The notes beneath the pieces were generated by a model. The model had not been told where the DNA came from. It searched no databases and saw nothing but the letters and a program-made list of their open reading frames with translations. Positions 31,158 through 43,453 of a stretch of 64,000 nt of DNA are shown here, in pieces. The DNA is from Folioceros fuciformis. Its lineage: Eukaryota > Anthocerotophyta > Anthocerotopsida > Anthocerotales. The first letter of the stretch is position 1; every line of letters begins with the position of its first letter. Location: positions 487,350 through 551,349 of the forward strand of contig JBNGIO010006379.1 of NCBI GenBank assembly GCA_049999805.1, given 5' to 3'. A program made the position numbers and the translations under genes.

Positions 31158-31257
31158 NNNNNNNNNNNNNNNNNNNNNNNNNNNNNNNNNNNNNNNNNNN
31201 NNNNNNNNNNNNNNNNNNNNNNNNNNNNNNNNNNNNNNNNNNNNNNNNNNNNNNNNN
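31158..31257. other. assembly gap (100 N)
   Basis: A run of 100 N between a tandem repeat and the decayed copia element; it may hide the element's 5' part. Confidence 0.99.
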
Positions 31258-31589
31258 GCACTTATTGCCACTTATTGCCACCCATGTTGTCCACTGCCAC
31301 CCACAACACATGGGTGGCAACTTACCTCTATTTCATGCAGGAATAAGTCGTGTGTCACTAGTGTAGTTGTCACACATCTAATAGGGATTTGATTTGTGAA
31401 CACGTCATCATCAACTCCCTCATATTGGAGATTTTGATTTGTGAGCACGTCATCAACTCCCTTGCTACAAAGGATTGTGCTATAGCCAAAGTTTGTCATT
31501 ACTCTCCCTTACAGCCGAAGTCTCTCAATACTCTCTCTTACAGCTGAAGTTTGTCAATACTCTGATTCCTCCCCTAGATCCTCAGTCTT

Positions 31590-33795
31590 TGCTCGGAGCG
31601 TCACTTTCAAGGAGCTCACTCAACTAGCTAGGACATCTTCTCCTGCTTCTGCCCCTGCTCCTCACTTCGATGATGCGGATTTTGATGCCCCTCCCACAAA
31701 GTATCCTCTATATGCTGCTTATGAACCGCCATCTCGCCCTCGTTTTGATCAATAGGTAGCCAGCAGTTCAAGGGGTGGAATTCCCGCATATGTGTAGGTT
31801 CCGCAACCTCCCCCTGCATCACAGACACAGGTTCCTATGCAAGCTCTTGCACCACCGACTGCTACACCCACAGCCACAGTTTGTGCTGACCCTGTTGTGG
31901 ATTTTCCCGAGCAGCAGGATGTAGAACTTGAGCACGATGGCCAACCAGAATTTGACACACAGCATGTGGACATCCATCCTGATGTTTTTGACCAGCTAGA
32001 AGATGAACCTGAGCTGGCAGCCCTTCTAAAGCCTCATATACAACCAGTGAGGAGACACTTCCTGAACCTGCAGTCAAGGAACGGAGATATCCTACAAGGT
32101 CTCGTCCTGCACGAGACAGCTAGAATACAAGACCATATGAACCAGAGGTTTTTTGTCTTCCTTGCTCTGCAAAGTTATGTGAAGCCTTCTCTACAAGCAT
32201 TGCTTATTCAGCACAACCTCACACATATAGAAAAGCTATCATTGGTCCGGATAAGGCTTATTGAATTCCATTCATTCATGATGAGTACGACTCACTAATG
32301 AAGAATGAAACATGGGAGCTTTGCCCTTTACTTGCTAGAAGGAGAACTGTAAGATGCAAGTGGGTTTTCAAACACAAACTTAATGCCAAAGGTGAAATAG
32401 CTTGTTATAAATCACAACTTGTTGCTCGTGGACTTTCTCAAGTAGCAGGTGTTGATTTTATCGAAACTTTTAGCCCGGTTGTGAAGACTCAATCTATTCG
32501 GATGATAGTAGCCTTGGCTGCAGCTAAGGAATGCAACTTGGAACGAATGGATGTCTCCACAGCTTTCCTTTATGGCGATTTGGAGGAAGACATTTATATG
32601 GATTAGCTTGAGGGCTTTGTAGATCTTGAGCACCCAGATTGGGTATGTAAGCTTAAGAAGACCTTGTACGGGTTCAAACAAAGTGCCCGTGAGTGGTACA
32701 AATGCATATACAAGTATCTTTGCTCTATAGGTTTTCTGCAGAACGCAATAGATTCTAATGTGTACGTCTACATCAAGGGTGGCTACCTGGTTATTTTAGC
32801 TCTTTATGTAGATGATGCCATCCAGGCTTCAAAAAATCAAGGGCTATTAGATTGGGCTAAGCGCATGCTTCATAAACAGTATGATATGAAAGATATTGGC
32901 CCTCTCACTTTTGTTTTAGGCGTACAGGTTCTGAGAGACAGGGAAACACATACTTTGATTCTTCATCAACCTAAGGATATCGAAGAGACACTTCGGCGTT
33001 TTAATCTTTCAGGATGCTAAGCCAGTTAGTACTTTTGGATGTATTGGTGTTAAGCTTTCCACTCTTCAGTGTCCTCAGGATGACGATGATCTAGAGGCCA
33101 TAAGCCAGATTCCTTATCGGCATGTTGTGGGCTGCCTCAACTATATAAGCTGCTGGACTCGACCTAACATCCATTATTCCGTGAGTGCAGTTTCACAATA
33201 TTTGGAGAATCCTGGCCAAGAACACTGGATGGCCATTAAACGAATTTTGAGGTATCTAAAAGGGACTTCTACTTTTGGACTCTGCTTTCAAGGGCAAGAC
33301 AATGATCTCACCTTGGCGGGGTATGCTGATGCGGATTGGGCAACTGACCCAGATCAATGTAAGAGCATCTCTACATACTGCTTCCTTCTATCTGGTTCAG
33401 TTGTTAATTGGAGCTCGAAGAAGTAGACATCCATCACTCTTTCATCCACCGAGGCCGAATATAAGGCTCTTACGAATTCAGTCAAGGAGGCTGAATGGGA
33501 GCGCACTTTTCTGGCTGGTTTGAATTTTCCACAGGTTATTCCTACAACCATCTTTTGTGACAACATATCAACTATAGCGTTAGTAGGGAATCCTCGATTT
33601 CACGCTCACACCAAATACATAGAAGTTCATCATCATTTTGTTTGACATTTTGTGGAGCACAAGGTGATCAATATCGAGTATATATCAACAAAGTTGAACA
33701 CAGCTAATGTGCTTACAAAGAGCTTACTAACAAGCAAGCATGTCTTCCACATGGAGGCATTGGGCTTGGTAGAGGATTCTTCCTACTTGCCTTGA
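31590..33795 (+). pseudogene. copia reverse transcriptase-RNase H remnant
   Basis: The RT region starts KNETWELCPLLARRRTVRCK, then KWVFKHKLNAKGE, FSPVVKTQSIRMI, MDVSTAFLYGDLEEDIYMD and the active-site box LYVDDAIQAS. RNase H continues with GYADADWATDPD, SSTEAEYKALT, FCDNISTIAL and ends GLVEDSSYLP-stop at 33793-33795. In-frame stops interrupt it after EDIYMD (TAG), after NLSGC, after NWSSKK and after HHHFV, and the frame shifts at least once. The upstream part (31590-32290) is the poorly conserved linker between integrase and RT. Confidence 0.88.
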
Positions 33796-33937
33796 GTTGC
33801 AAGTGAAGGTGTCGGGTGTTGGACGGATGAAGCTTACTACACACATAATCATCCAACACTCACCTCGGTTTTTACTTCGGCCATCTTCTTTTTTCGTCTA
33901 CGTCCTTAATGTAACCAACGTTGTGGTTAAGGGGGTG

Positions 33938-34127
33938 TGTTAAACTCCATAGTTAATTATAGTAACCACAGTCACTGGGTTACCTAGACTAGGGTTAAAT
34001 ATATTATGAAGGGTTACATAGTTAACACTTAGGGTTTAATATTTAAGACCAACTCTTTGTAATCATTATTATCTTATTCATTATTCAAGTTTATTGTTCT
34101 CTAAGCAATATTGTCACATGCACAATG
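33938..34127 (+). repeat. 3' LTR of the decayed copia element
   Basis: It starts TGTTAAACTCCATAGTT right after a purine tract, the normal position of a 3' LTR. Its end was placed near ACATGCACA without a partner LTR to confirm it. Confidence 0.6.
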
Positions 34128-35088
34128 TCATCCATCAAATTGCTAGGTTCTTGAAAACCATGAGATAAAAGTCATGTTGAGTGGTAAATTAGTGGGGTAC
34201 CTTCTATTTGTCTTATGAACCAATGGTGCCTAGACATCTTCACTATTGAGGTTGACGTACAAAAGAGGTTGTGATAGTGCAAAGTAATGAAAGTGTGTGC
34301 AATAGTCCAAAACAATGAAGACATACGAGCAACTCATCAATATTGTGGTCAAAGCTGGGTAGCTTACAATATGAACAAGGGGGTGTAGGAGTTGGCAGAG
34401 CTAAGCTAGCTCGATGCACCCCTGTATTAGAAAACTAGAGCAGCAGTCATTGAATCCAATAGAGAGGAGAGGGCAAGTGGTTGAATCCAGTATGCAAGAG
34501 AAGTAGAGAGGGGCGAGTGGTTAAATCTAGTATAGAGGAGAGACAGAGAGGAGAGGGCAAGATGCTACCCGTTGCTCTCTGACAAATTGTCCTAAATCTA
34601 AGGCAAGCGTGTGGCTTTGATGGAGGCACCAAATTGGCTGAGGTTTTTTATCCCTTATAAAACTCGTAATTCGACAAAATATCTTATAATTTTATGGATA
34701 TTCCATCATTGGATGCTTGAAAAACAAGCCACACCGTCCACATACGATGTGGTATTCCATGGGACTGCGCGTCCAGCTAATGATGCAGGCACTTAAACGG
34801 GCATGTTCCAGTTATATACACACCTGTTTACTATAGGTAGATAAGTTGAGACACAGGACCGTTTCAGGGCAAGGATCTGATTCTGTCTCTAAAAACGGGA
34901 AAGATACACAGACTGATCTTGATTTTATTTTAGGTCATATGGGCGACAGAAATCGATATTGACGACGGACAGAACAGTGTCGTGTCGACAGTGGTCAGCG
35001 GAGGAAACGTGAATGGGGATGTTTGAGAGGAAGAAGAGCTGGTTCCAAGCGAACACCAGCAGCAGAGAGAGCGCGGCATCAGCGCACA
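34128..35088. other. intergenic, SEC6 upstream region
   Basis: About 34440-34560 repeats phrases such as GAGAGGAGAGGGCAAG and GTGGTTGAATC. No gene was recognised. The last few hundred bases should carry the SEC6 promoter and 5' UTR. Confidence 0.45.
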
Positions 35089-37335
35089 ATGTTGGAGGAT
35101 GCAGGGATCGAGGCGAAGGAGGCGGCAGTGCGGGAGGTGGCCAAGCTGCTGCCGCTGCCGGAGTCGCTGGCCTCCATCACAAGCATCCGGGCCGAGTATG
35201 CGCAGCGGCTGCAGGTGCATGACTCGCAGCTGAGCAGCAGCGTTATGGCACAGGTGGAGCACGCGCGGGCTGGGATCGGGGCGCTGGGCGCCGCGCAGGT
35301 TACCATCACGCAGCTGCGGGAGTCGTTTCTTTTAATTGACCAGCTCTGCCGCGAGTGCCAGACGCTAATAGAGCACCACGACCAGATCAAGCTGCTCAGC
35401 AATGCGCGCAACAACCTCAACACCACGCTCAAGGATGTGGAGGGAATGATGTCCATCTCAGTGGAGGGGAGCGAGGCGCGGGCCTCGCTCGCCGATGACC
35501 GCGAATTGGTGCGCACTTTCGAGCGCCTAGCCGCGCTGGAGGGGAAGCGAAGGTTCGCGCTCGCCGCGGCCTCGTCCCGCCAGGAGGAGGCCAGCAAGCT
35601 AAGCCAGTACTTCGAGGACGTGAACGGCACGCGGGAGAAGTTCGAGCAGACGCTCTGGGGCCATGTGGCTAACTTCTTCCAGCTCTCCAAGACCAGCCCG
35701 CAGACGTTGGTGCGGGCCCTCAGAGTGGTGGAGATGCAGGAGATTCTGGACCAGCAGCAGGCGGAGGACACGGCGGAGGCGGAGGGGGCTGGGCCTGTTG
35801 CGTCTCTCTCCACTGCCAGAGGGAGCCGGAAGCCGCCGGAGCAGCACGGGAATGGCGGTGGCAATCCTAAGCCTGCAGGCCGGCGGTTCAAGGACCGGTG
35901 TTATGAGGAGATGCGCAAGTCTGTGGAATCCAGGTTCGACAACCTGCTCTCCACGCTGGTGTTGGACACTGACCTCAAGGCTGCGCTGGCTGAGGCTAGC
36001 GCAATTGCGGCAGAGTTGCCCGACATCTACGACTATGTGGCGCCTTGCTTCCCTCCGCGGTACGAAATTTTCCAGCTCATGGTGCAGCTGTACACCGAGA
36101 GGTTCATCCAGATGCTTAGGAAGCTTGGAGACCGGGCCAAGGACTTGTCGAACTTAGAGATCTTGAAGGTGACGGCGTGGGTGGTGCAGTATCAGGTGCA
36201 GTTAGGGAACCTCGGGGTCGATGAGCAGCTGACTCAAGTCTGTGCTGAGAGCGGGGCCATGGATCCGCTGATGGATGTCTATGTCGCTCGAATGCAAGGG
36301 ACTATGCAGAAGTGGTATACCAACATCTTGGAGGCTGATAAGACCCAGGCCCCCAGGAATAGCGAGGATGGCAGGCTGTGGACCCCTGCTCCCGTGGATC
36401 TCTTCAGGGTTTTGAATGAGCAGGTGCAGTATGTGCAGGAGAACAGCACCGATGTCATGCTTTACAGGGTGGCTCTTGCAGTCATCCAGGTGATGAGTGC
36501 GTTTCAGGGTGCAGAAAGGCAGAGACTTGAAGGTCCAGTGGCAGAGATCGGACTGGAGAATTTATGTGCCATGGTCAACAACAATATTCGATGCTACAGC
36601 TTGGCTATGGATCTCAGTGGCGGCTTGATGGAGTCTCTCACTCCTTATTATGCAGAACAGGTTAACTTTGAGGATACCTGCAAAGGCTTCCTAGAGATTG
36701 CTAAGGAGGCAGTGCAACAGACATGCCGTGTTATATTCGAAGACCCCGGAGTCAAGGAGCTGGTTTCAAAGCTCTACCTCAAAGACTGGTATGACGGGTT
36801 GGTAACAGAGTATCTGGTGGCAACCTTTGGTGATTATTTTGGAGACGTGAAAATGTTCCTAGATGACCGTTCCTTCCAAAGGTTTGTTGAGGCTTGTATG
36901 GAAGAGACCATTGTCGTCTATGTAGATCACCTTCTGACTCAGAGGAACTACATCAAGGAAGAGACTCTGGACAGGCTGAGGGTTGATGAGGAGGTCATCG
37001 GAGAATTCTTCAAGGAGTACATCAACAGTGCCAAAGTAGACAAAAGAATTCAGCCGCTTGCAGAACTTAGAGAGCTTGCCTCAGCAGAGAGTGTGGATGC
37101 TTTTACGCTCGCGTACACACATCTCCTCCAAGGTCATCCTGATTGCCCACCTGAAGTGGTTGAGAAGTTAGTGGCCCTTAGAGAGGGCATCCCTCGCAAA
37201 GATGCAAAGGAAGTGGTCAATGAGTGCAGGGAAGTCTACAACAGCAACCTCTCTAAGGGAGACTTGCCAAAATCTGGTCTTTTATTCAGCCGATTAAGCT
37301 GCTTTCCGAAGGGTACTCTTAGGAGGAAGGCATAA
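35089..37335 (+). CDS. SEC6: exocyst complex subunit SEC6
   Basis: SEC6 is a core subunit of the octameric exocyst that tethers secretory vesicles to the plasma membrane. The 748-aa protein starts [19 protein letters not shown], matching plant SEC6 start sequence, which is why I prefer this ATG to the in-frame one at 35023. Highly conserved blocks follow: [123 protein letters not shown] and [13 protein letters not shown]. The length equals known plant SEC6, ending [15 protein letters not shown]. The coding region has no intron, whereas Arabidopsis SEC6 is split into many exons. It could be an intron-free ancestral gene in this lineage or a retrocopy that is intact. Confidence 0.96.
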   Translation: MLEDAGIEAKEAAVREVAKLLPLPESLASITSIRAEYAQRLQVHDSQLSSSVMAQVEHARAGIGALGAAQVTITQLRESFLLIDQLCRECQTLIEHHDQIKLLSNARNNLNTTLKDVEGMMSISVEGSEARASLADDRELVRTFERLAALEGKRRFALAAASSRQEEASKLSQYFEDVNGTREKFEQTLWGHVANFFQLSKTSPQTLVRALRVVEMQEILDQQQAEDTAEAEGAGPVASLSTARGSRKPPEQHGNGGGNPKPAGRRFKDRCYEEMRKSVESRFDNLLSTLVLDTDLKAALAEASAIAAELPDIYDYVAPCFPPRYEIFQLMVQLYTERFIQMLRKLGDRAKDLSNLEILKVTAWVVQYQVQLGNLGVDEQLTQVCAESGAMDPLMDVYVARMQGTMQKWYTNILEADKTQAPRNSEDGRLWTPAPVDLFRVLNEQVQYVQENSTDVMLYRVALAVIQVMSAFQGAERQRLEGPVAEIGLENLCAMVNNNIRCYSLAMDLSGGLMESLTPYYAEQVNFEDTCKGFLEIAKEAVQQTCRVIFEDPGVKELVSKLYLKDWYDGLVTEYLVATFGDYFGDVKMFLDDRSFQRFVEACMEETIVVYVDHLLTQRNYIKEETLDRLRVDEEVIGEFFKEYINSAKVDKRIQPLAELRELASAESVDAFTLAYTHLLQGHPDCPPEVVEKLVALREGIPRKDAKEVVNECREVYNSNLSKGDLPKSGLLFSRLSCFPKGTLRRKA

Positions 37336-39182
37336 CACGTGCACTTTTGTTTTCTCTCTCGAGTGCCGATGGAGCCGACATCTGTGGGACCTCTAGTTTG
37401 CCTGGACATTGCACAGGTGTGTATGAGTTCATCTCTAAGGATTTTTTCACACCATTTAGGCGGTTTGTGAAGGGATATGTTCACCATGTCTTTTGACGCT
37501 GTCGTTGGCATGGTAAGAAGGTGGACACTGGAAGAGAAACCTGTCGAGGTAGCTGTGCGCCCGCTTGTGGGACATGCTGGTGCAGAGGTTGCTATTGAAC
37601 CCATGGGATTCTTGAAGGTATGAGGAGAAGAGCATGGCCAGGTGTGCTGGTGGAAGAAAGGAAAGGAATATCATGGCCGATTTGTGCTCGTGCACTAGCG
37701 AGCCATGCGAGTTGCGGGTTCAATTTGATTGATCCAGGATCGCTGTACTTGTATCATTTTGTATTTCTTTGCTGACATTCGCAGAAGTCCCCAGTCATTC
37801 GGATTACCAGTGTGCACCCCTTTGTGTTCGTGCCCGGTCCCGCTCTAGGTGTGGTGCCAGGAAGACTTCTCCTGGTCGGCTTATCTCTTTGGCACCAGCT
37901 CCCTTGGCATGGCGCTGCCAATATTTTGGAGAGAAGCCAAAGTCAAGAAGTTGTATCTTGCACAATCTATCAAGACTACGTGTTATCGGGCAGTCATCCT
38001 CGCGCTTTCCACGACGGGACCAGTGGGATGGACTGGAGGTGCAAAAGTAGTGAACCACATTTATGCCGTGGTGGATCGACTCCTGTGTTGTGTTTTCGTT
38101 GTTCGACTTTGGGTTGCCCTGCTTCATTTGTTTGTTCTCCCGATCGTAACTCCGATTTCATACATCAGTCGTGCTATGGACAACTACATGTACCTGTACA
38201 TTTTGGAGCAAGTGGCGCCCGTCGACTAAGGTCCTCACGTGGGTGTGGTCGAGCCTCGAGAGGGCTGTGCATTCAGTCATATATCGTCATGTACTACTCC
38301 TGAAGAGTCGATACATGTCCGAAACGCAGTCATGGACTGGTGTCGCATGGCCACCATCATGTGAAGCCACCCTTAATAAGGCACGCATGGCTACCATCAT
38401 GTGAAGCCACCCTTAATAAGGCATGATACGCATGAACGTGGCCAGTGCATGTGCCTCGCTGATTTAGCAGGAAGCTTCTTCTGCAGCCCGCCTCGGTCGC
38501 GAAGCTTCTGGAGCTCCTGCTTAAGAGCATCTGCTTAAAATGTTACCGGCATTTTCATCCTGTTCCTCTCACTGTGAGCCACGTGGATGCCCGTGTCGGA
38601 TCGTCGATAGCCGACTCAGTTATAAAGAGCTTTGGGCAATGCAGTGCACACCACTTCGGATGCGTCACTCGAGCCTGTGGAGTTGCTGAAGGGTGAGGCT
38701 TCAACCAATGTTGGCTTGATTGTTGCTCACAGCATGCCTGCAGTTCGAAAACTTCGGTCCTTTAAGGTGTCGGAGTGACGGAAGAGTTGGGAGACATTGG
38801 TCTGAGTTTTAGTAGATCGGTACCCAACACAGACAAGCGTGAGCTGAGAACATTCCTCGTCCTTACGCCCTTCTTGGACTTGCTTCAGAGTACACCCCGT
38901 TAAGTGCTTTAGTCGCGTGCCCCCCTTGGTGTTGCTCGTCTTGTCCATGTTACGCCAACTTACCCCAAAGATCTCGTCTTTCAGACCTCCAGCTCCCCTA
39001 CGTAAGCACACCTGTGGATAATCTGGTAGCGGGACGCTACCGTGCCCTGCGTTGTCGTCAAGCAGACGCGTGGGCTGTAACTGACAGTGTGAGCTCGTCG
39101 TTTGGCAGGCCTTGGAGAAACAGGAGTCTGCGGATTCCGGGTGGGGAAGGGCAGGAGTGTGTTTGGTAAACCGCCAACTACG
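37336..39182. other. intergenic with a 40 bp tandem duplication
   Basis: The SEC6 3' UTR is presumably at the start. A 40 bp unit (GCATGGCCACCATCATGTGA and AGCCACCCTTAATAAGGCA) is present twice at 38345-38384 and 38385-38424. An open frame at 37849-38229 (126 codons, hydrophobic C-terminal half) has no known family and is left unassigned. The end of the region is the GST upstream region. Confidence 0.5.
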
Positions 39183-40080
39183 ATGGCAGCAAAGATCCAG
39201 CTCTACAGTTTGGCAACGCCAAACGGTCAAAAGGTAGCGTCGGAGCTCGGTTTGTGGATGCTGCGTTACATTGTCCTGGCTGGGTTGAGCCTAACACGTG
39301 GGTGGTACCTTAAAGATTGGGGTTGCCCTGGAGGAGTTGGGGTTGGAATATGACGCACACCTAATCAACATCTCGAAGGGGGACCAGTTCACACCTGAGT
39401 TCATCTCGATCAACCCCAACTCCAAGATCCCGGCTATTGTGGATCCCAATGGGCCTGGTAATTGGCTTCGCGTCGTTTCTGTCCTGAGGCTCTGCCGCAA
39501 GCATCAGCAGTTTAAGCTCACAATTCGCTGCCATTCTGCAGACGGGAAGCCCTTCAGTTTGTTCGAGTCAGGAGCTATATTATTGTACTTGGCTGAGAAA
39601 ACGGGAAAGCTTATTTCTCAGGATCCTCGACTTAAGTGGGAAACAATTCAGTGGGTTTTTTTCCAGATGGCTGGTGTCGGCCCCATGTTTGGACAGGTGA
39701 GTGAACGAGTACTGCTCCGCATGCTTTAGTGCTGCCGTTGTAACTGAAGAGCCTTTGTTGTGAACCAGTTTGGGCATTTCTTCAAGTATGCCAAGGACAA
39801 GACCACGGATTCATACGGGGTAGAGCGGTACGCTACGGAAACCAAGCGCCTTCTTGGGGTCTTGGAGAAGCGTCTGGAAGGTCGAGAGTATATCATCGAC
39901 GATGGCTATAGCATTGCGGATATAGCAACATGGCCGTGGGTCTTGTGTCTGGAAAAATTTTATCAAGCATCCGAAAAGGTTGATCTAGACAGCTTTAAAA
40001 ATGTGCAAGCGTGGAAAGCAAGGTGTGAGGCAAGGCCCGCTTCTGTTAAGGGGGTTAAAGTGTGCTCCATCTCAAGCTAG
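39183..40080 (+). CDS. glutathione S-transferase, Ure2p/YfcG class
   Basis: The model is join(39183..39233, 39316..39457, 39542..39696, 39769..40080), 219 aa, all introns GT-AG and phases consistent. The thioredoxin-fold half starts MAAKIQLYSLATPNGQK, with the TPNG motif of the YfcG/Ure2p class in place of a Ser or Tyr catalytic residue. It continues KGDQFTPEFISINPNSKIPA and SLFESGAILLYLAEKTGKL. The helical C-terminal half has the class signature SIADIATWPWV. Bacterial YfcG works as a glutathione-dependent disulfide-bond reductase; that activity here is inference. The class is reported from mosses and other non-flowering plants but not flowering plants, which supports the organism call. Confidence 0.92.
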
Positions 40081-40301
40081 ATGTGTATTGCTTCTGTATG
40101 TACTTTTGTATACCAGCTTTCTCTCGTGCAATGAGACGGAATCTTGGATAGGAAAACTAGTCACAAAGGAAACAAAAGTAAAATGGAGAAACACAATGTA
40201 AAGAGCTTCGGACATGACCTACCCAGCAGGATGTTGCAAGTTTCTCAAGACTGGAAACTGAATACGAATAAGATTATATCGAAATGTTCCACTTGCAACA
40301 A
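40081..40301. other. spacer between convergent genes
   Basis: A short spacer between the end of the GST gene (plus) and the end of the B-box/DUF2786 gene (minus). Confidence 0.5.
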
Positions 40302-42739
40302 CTACCTCTTCGATTTACACTCACATGCCGAAGTAATTCCCTTCACATTAATATCTATCTGCTTGGAATCTTGTTTCCCCTTACAGTACGCTTCCAGATT
40401 GACACGACTATCGCTCTTCTTCAGCGATTTAAACCTTATTTTGATTCCCTTTTCTTTCAGGAAATCCTCTCCAACTCTTTTCGAATGTAAAACCAACGCA
40501 CAGATTGCCATCCCTCTCTGCACCCTTTGCTCATCGGTTTTGCCAAACTTGGCATCTTCTTTATCCTCACTGCATTGCGCATGGTTGAAGACNNNNNNNN
40601 NNNNNNNNNNNNNNNNNNNNNNNNNNNNNNNNNNNNNNNNNNNNNNNNNNNNNNNNNNNNNNNNNNNNNNNNNNNNNNNNNNNNNNNNNNNNCAGCTACG
40701 TTCGATTGTTGTCCCACTCCAACTCTGGTCGAAAAAGCTGGTTTTCGTTGCTCCTGAATTAACTTCACGAATTGCTTCAGTCCTTCGACGACACCATCTC
40801 TATAGCTCATCCGGGCTATTCTGGTGTTTGTGCTCCGTTGCGACGCAACATTACCACTGCTCTTGCTTTCCGGATCTATGTATCCTGCAGACATCCGTGT
40901 TATCCGGTTGAAAGTTGCTGCAAATGCATAACCTCCGCAATCTGCATTCTGTCGGATACCGTAGAACACCACCTGCTGCACGTAGACAAGCAATACAGCT
41001 TAGTTTGTGCGAAACTCATAAACGTCAACGCTGCCCCAACTTAGTCCAGAAGATGAAGTGCAGCACCTGTATAAACTTTGAACTCCTTGTAGCTCCGCGA
41101 GTAAAATGCTGAACATCAAAATGTTCTGCGATCACCCAAGCCAAAGTCTTGATCCATCGCTCAAAGCGACCTTGTTTCATTCTTCCTTTCCCTCGAAGCT
41201 CGACCACACGCATTCCCCCCACAAGCGCCGTAGAATCCTTCAGCTCGCCTTCCATGACCTCAGCCTGATGAATCACAGACAGGTTTCATGGTGCAGGAAC
41301 ATGAGATGCCGATGTTTAGGTCCGGTGTTTCCATGAAAGCAGTCGGTGAACTATGAGGTGGACCTGCTGAAGGTTGTGCTTGGTCAAAAGTCGTTGTGCA
41401 TTCTTCAAGGCTTGTTGCGCCTCAGCTTCTGGAGTATCGGGGTGCAACCCAAGCTTCAGCATTTTCTTGATTCTGTCTTTCACCCCACAGCCAGCGTCTT
41501 CCACTTGCTCCTCACCTGCAGCGCCAGCGTCAACATTCCAAAGAGCTTCTCACCACTGATAGGCTCCATCTCACGGAGAAGCCATGAGAAAAGACACACA
41601 CCTGAGGTGGTGTGATCGGCATATTCTTCATGCTCTGCAGTGACTACAAATGCTTCAAGTGACACTGATCCACGTTTGATGCGACGCACACCAGCTTTCT
41701 CTTCTTTAGAGGAAGCAGAGTTGGAGTCACCCTCATCCATGCTGAAGTACTCGTCGTCAGAGTTGTTTTTGGTGCTATCCTCCCCTGGCTTTGCACAACT
41801 CTGTTTAGGCTTTCCATCTCCACACAATCTTTTCCCCGCTTCACACTTGCCTATCTTAGAAGTGCTTGTTGACAGGCCGTCAACCTCCTCGACTTTGATG
41901 GGCCTGCCCGCCTTGTTGTTGTCCTCATTCTCTTTCCCAGAGACCTCGGAAGGTTTTAACTTGGTCTGACTCAGCTTTTGCCTTTTGGGATGTAAGCCAA
42001 CAGTCCGTTTGTCACGGTCCCTTTTGGTGGCCGTGTTCCTGGACACTCCTGCATCTGCACCAAATTGTTGACTTCCGTTAGGTCTTGCACCAACATGCCC
42101 GTAGTCGGATATCCCAATCCTGACGTCTTTTGCTCCCTCCTCAGAACTCGGGACAGAAATCTTGTTGCTCCCAGATTCAGGCCCCGCAGAGCTCTGGCGA
42201 CAATGTAGCAGCTCCCTCTCCACCAGAACCGCACCTTCTCCCTCTACGACTCGGTCACGCACTGCCTTTGCCACCAGAGGCACTTCCGCCCCCACAAAGT
42301 GATTGCCGAGAACCACCTTCTGGTGCGTACGTTCCCCACCGAAAGAGCCTTCACTCGGCTCGCTCTTAACAGCACAATTCCAATTCGTCACCCCATCTTG
42401 AACATTCTTCTCCGCCGTTCCCTCCTCCACCAGCAACTGGGGAAATGGCTTCACCACATGATGCAATCGGGCAACACGAGTATGCAGACTCCGACTGCAA
42501 GCAGAGCAGAAGAGCAACGGCTCCTTTCCACCGCCGCACGCACCGCACTCTACAGTCGCCTGAGCCTCCTCGCATTCATCGCAAGCAGGAGGAGGCGTGA
42601 CAAGCTGAAGCCGGTGCTGCCTGCGCGCCCTTTTCCTGTGCAGCTCAGCCGAGCATCTGCAGCAGTACGCCAGCCCCTCGTCCACGCACAAGATCCTCCC
42701 CCGTGCTTGCTCGCACTGCGCACACAAAGCATCCCCCAT
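40302..42739 (-). CDS. B-box zinc finger protein fused to DUF2786 and DUF7168 domains
   Basis: The model is complement(join(40302..40972, 41067..41264, 41364..41515, 41602..42739)), about 720 aa; the last exon spans a 100-N gap (40593-40692) of unknown true length. The start MGDALCAQCEQARGR precedes two B-box-type zinc fingers (residues about 6-46 and 53-97; CxxC, CxxC and His ligands visible). A long low-complexity acidic and basic linker follows. Exon 2 encodes DUF2786 (VKDRIKKMLKLGLH...EAEAQQALKNAQRLLTKH). Exons 3 and 4 encode the partner domain DUF7168 (RWIKTLAWVIAEHFD, YAFAATFNRI, then ALVLHSKRVGEDFLKEKGIK and AYCKGKQDSKQID). Introns are 86, 99 and 94 bp, all GT-AG. B-box domains usually mediate protein or DNA interaction; DUF2786 has no assigned function. 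I infer a nuclear protein. Confidence 0.85.
40593..40692. other. assembly gap (100 N) inside the B-box/DUF2786 gene
   Basis: A run of 100 N inside the last exon. The reading frame is open on both sides, so coding sequence is probably missing here. Confidence 0.99.
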
Positions 42740-43453
42740 TGTCCGGCTCCCACGCGCAGCAGAGCTAGATTCCACCAGCAACGGAACAGTATCCCAACGG
42801 TACACAATCCCCAGCTCTCGCCACCGCCCTGCCAAGCCCAGGAGTACCAGCACAGGGCTCACGCCAGTAGCACCACCTCCGGAGCTCACGACTCCCACCT
42901 GCTGCTGCTCTAAGCCAGCATGAACCTATGGCATTTCAAAGTGTCATTGACGTGCATTTCAAAAGCATTTCCCTGTTTCTGGCCCCGCAACCTGGTGCCA
43001 ACCCTAAGCAAAGGCAAGAAGGTCAATCCAGAGCATATTTCAAAACTTGCCCGTTTGCTTGCTTTGATCTGGGAGCTTGGCTTGTTATCTCGTGTGCTAA
43101 CTGGAGGGCACAACGAAATGCCGTGCCGTTTGCGTGCTGTCCACAATATAGACATGGATTCAAGAAGTTTATGTGATTTGTCCACTAGAGACATGGACTC
43201 ATGGGGGGCCTTGGCGGCCCTTTGCAGTAGGTAGTTATTTTGGACGGGGTCCCGGGTCTCTCTCTCAAATCTGAGCGTGGCGAGAGTGATGCCCTCGTTC
43301 TGCGTGGAGGAGAAGGCCTTGCTGATCCCCCAACACGGGATCATGGTCTACAGCTACCTAGTTTCGCTGTTCCAGATAATTCCCGGCATGGCCTATGGTC
43401 TGCAGCTATCTGATTGCGCTACTCGTCGTAACAAAATTTAAAGAGCTCTGTTG
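42740..43453. other. intergenic, no gene recognised
   Basis: It lies between two minus-strand genes: the promoter side of the B-box/DUF2786 gene and the 3' side of the AP2 gene. A loose duplication occurs around 43341-43430 (ATGGTCTACAGCTA / ATGGTCTGCAGCTA). Confidence 0.45.

Larger units (their letters stand above)
31500..34127 (+). mobile_element. decayed Ty1/copia element, 5' truncated
   Basis: A plus-strand copia remnant keeping the C-terminal half of pol (linker, reverse transcriptase, RNase H), a polypurine tract (AAGGGGGTG at about 33929-33937) and a 3' LTR from 33938 beginning TGTTAAACTCC. Gag, protease and integrase core are missing, and no matching 5' LTR exists upstream. The LTR right end, near 34127, is uncertain. 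Confidence 0.85.

Noticed and set aside
35079-35891. 270-codon minus-strand frame inside SEC6
   Set aside because: Antisense shadow of a GC-rich coding region; the plus-strand SEC6 match is decisive.
37849-38229. 126-codon plus-strand frame with a hydrophobic second half
   Set aside because: No family, no splice support and no coding conservation visible; kept only as an unassigned frame.
41516-41553. 38 bp intron (AGTG|GTGAGA) as the first intron of the B-box/DUF2786 gene
   Set aside because: Too short for a plant intron; an upstream donor TCAG|GTGTGT gives an 86 bp intron in the same phase, like the other introns here.
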